A stretch of DNA of 6,761 nucleotides from an uncultured Flavobacteriaceae bacterium (lineage in GTDB: Bacteria > Bacteroidota > Bacteroidia > Flavobacteriales > Flavobacteriaceae). How positions within the stretch are numbered: the stretch's first letter is position 1; every line of letters starts with the position of its first letter. This document shows, one piece after another, positions 6,000 to 6,761 of the stretch. The notes beneath the pieces were generated by a model, which searched no databases, was not told the DNA's origin, and worked only from the letters and a program-made list of their open reading frames with translations. The stretch spans positions 1 through 6,761 of the forward strand of contig CAMZLT010000032.1 of NCBI GenBank assembly GCA_947311745.1, written 5' to 3'. A program made the translations under genes and the position numbers.

Positions 6000-6065
6000 A
6001 AAACCATCTAAAAATATTTTGATTCTGAAAAAGAACGATGTATTTTTAGATGGTTTTTATTTTTT
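6000..6065 (+). terminator. Intrinsic terminator of pckA
   Basis: A perfect 17-bp inverted repeat pairs 6000-6016 (starting AAAACCATCTAAAAATA) with 6041-6057. It is followed by a T-rich tract running to 6065. The 24-base apical region can fold further through TTCT (6023-6026) and AGAA (6032-6035). It begins 22 bases after the pckA stop. The flank on the other side lacks a T-run in the reverse direction, so it acts on plus-strand transcripts only. Confidence 0.9.
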
Positions 6066-6077
6066 AATACTAATAAA

Positions 6078-6761
6078 TTGAAAAAAAAACGAAACATAAC
6101 CGTTGCGGGAGTTCCAGAACATTTTAATTTGCCATGGCATTTGGCAATAGAAAAAGGTGCTTTTCAAAAAAAAGGAATTCATTTAACATGGAAAGATTAC
6201 CATGGCGGAACAGGAGCAATGTGTAAAGCATTGCAAAATAAAGAAACTGATGTAGCTTTACTTTTAACCGAAGGTGCTGTAAAAGATATTATAAACTCTA
6301 AACATAGTAAAATTGTTAAGATATATGTGAAATCACCATTACTTTGGGGAATTCATGTAGGGAAAAATTCAGTAATTAATACAATTAGCGATTTAGAAAA
6401 TGCTAAAATTGCTATTAGTAGATTTGGTTCAGGTTCGCATTTAATGGCAAAAATAAATGCCTTTAATAATAATTTTAATCCAGATAATTTAGAATACGAA
6501 ATTATTAAAAATTTAGATGGTGGAATTGAATATATTTCCAGTAATGAAAATGCGTATTTTTTATGGGAGCATTTTACTACAAAACCTTTTGTACTAAATA
6601 ATACGGTAAAACGAATTGCGAATATTCAAACACCTTGGTCTTGTTTTGTTATGGCTGTTAGAAATGACGTTTTATTGGATAATTCAGAGGCTATAAAAAC
6701 GATAATCAAAATAATAAACAAGCAAATTAAAGAGATTGAAAAGAATAAATTTTCAACTAAA
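6078..6761 (+). CDS. NMT1/THI5-like substrate-binding-fold protein (3' end beyond window)
   Basis: An uninterrupted frame of 228 codons runs off the right edge. The protein looks like a type 2 periplasmic-binding-fold protein of the NMT1/THI5/SsuA group: a first strand plus ITVAGVPEHFNLPWHLAIEKGAF (7-29), DYHGGTGAMCKAL (40-52), TDVALLLTEG (57-66), SPLLWGIHVG (86-95), and the second-lobe signature ISRFGSGSHLMA (113-124). No signal peptide or lipobox precedes the first strand, so unlike transporter-linked relatives it appears to be cytoplasmic. The ligand is unknown. The start is the TTG at 6078-6080: no upstream in-frame ATG is present, and the first internal ATG (6219, Met48) would remove the first lobe's ligand-binding edge. 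It lies 12 bases after the pckA terminator, and no convincing promoter is visible in between (TATTTTTT at 6058-6065 is a weak -7 match), so expression may depend on read-through or on that weak box. Confidence 0.82.
   Translation, partial: MKKKRNITVAGVPEHFNLPWHLAIEKGAFQKKGIHLTWKDYHGGTGAMCKALQNKETDVALLLTEGAVKDIINSKHSKIVKIYVKSPLLWGIHVGKNSVINTISDLENAKIAISRFGSGSHLMAKINAFNNNFNPDNLEYEIIKNLDGGIEYISSNENAYFLWEHFTTKPFVLNNTVKRIANIQTPWSCFVMAVRNDVLLDNSEAIKTIIKIINKQIKEIEKNKFSTK

Overview
The window is AT-rich bacterial chromosome and looks like a member of the Flavobacteriia (Bacteroidetes). Three things suggest this. Several gene starts are preceded by the Bacteroidetes -7 box TAnnTTTG, and two of these have a good TTTG -33 box at the right distance. 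Classical Shine-Dalgarno sequences are absent. The proteins resemble flavobacterial household proteins. The genus cannot be told from the sequence alone. I see no rRNA, tRNA, CRISPR array, insertion sequence or phage gene.

Layout. Positions 1-306 hold no established gene. They do contain a strong promoter (68-97), a compact and probably structured RNA (about 105-185), and a 35-codon open frame with a signal-peptide-like start (194-301). This is the least explained part of the window. A patatin-like phospholipase follows on the minus strand (307-1233, TTG start). A BNR/Asp-box beta-propeller lipoprotein diverges from it on the plus strand (1275-2390). A saccharopine reductase family enzyme converges on the lipoprotein gene from the minus strand (2406-3773). 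A small DUF423 membrane protein (3887-4267) diverges from the reductase, and the ATP-type phosphoenolpyruvate carboxykinase pckA (4374-5978) follows with its own promoter and a strong intrinsic terminator (6000-6065). The window ends inside a gene for a cytoplasmic-looking NMT1/THI5-type substrate-binding-fold protein (6078 to beyond 6761, TTG start).

The genes read as a series of mostly single-gene transcription units, not one operon. Strand changes between most neighbours, and pckA is bounded by a promoter and a terminator. pckA (gluconeogenesis from oxaloacetate) and the saccharopine reductase homologue (amino-acid metabolism) are both central metabolism, but nothing here shows them to be co-regulated. 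No clear new multi-gene system is visible. The best candidates for something undescribed are the structured leader RNA with its small ORF at the left end and the palindrome inside the pckA promoter.
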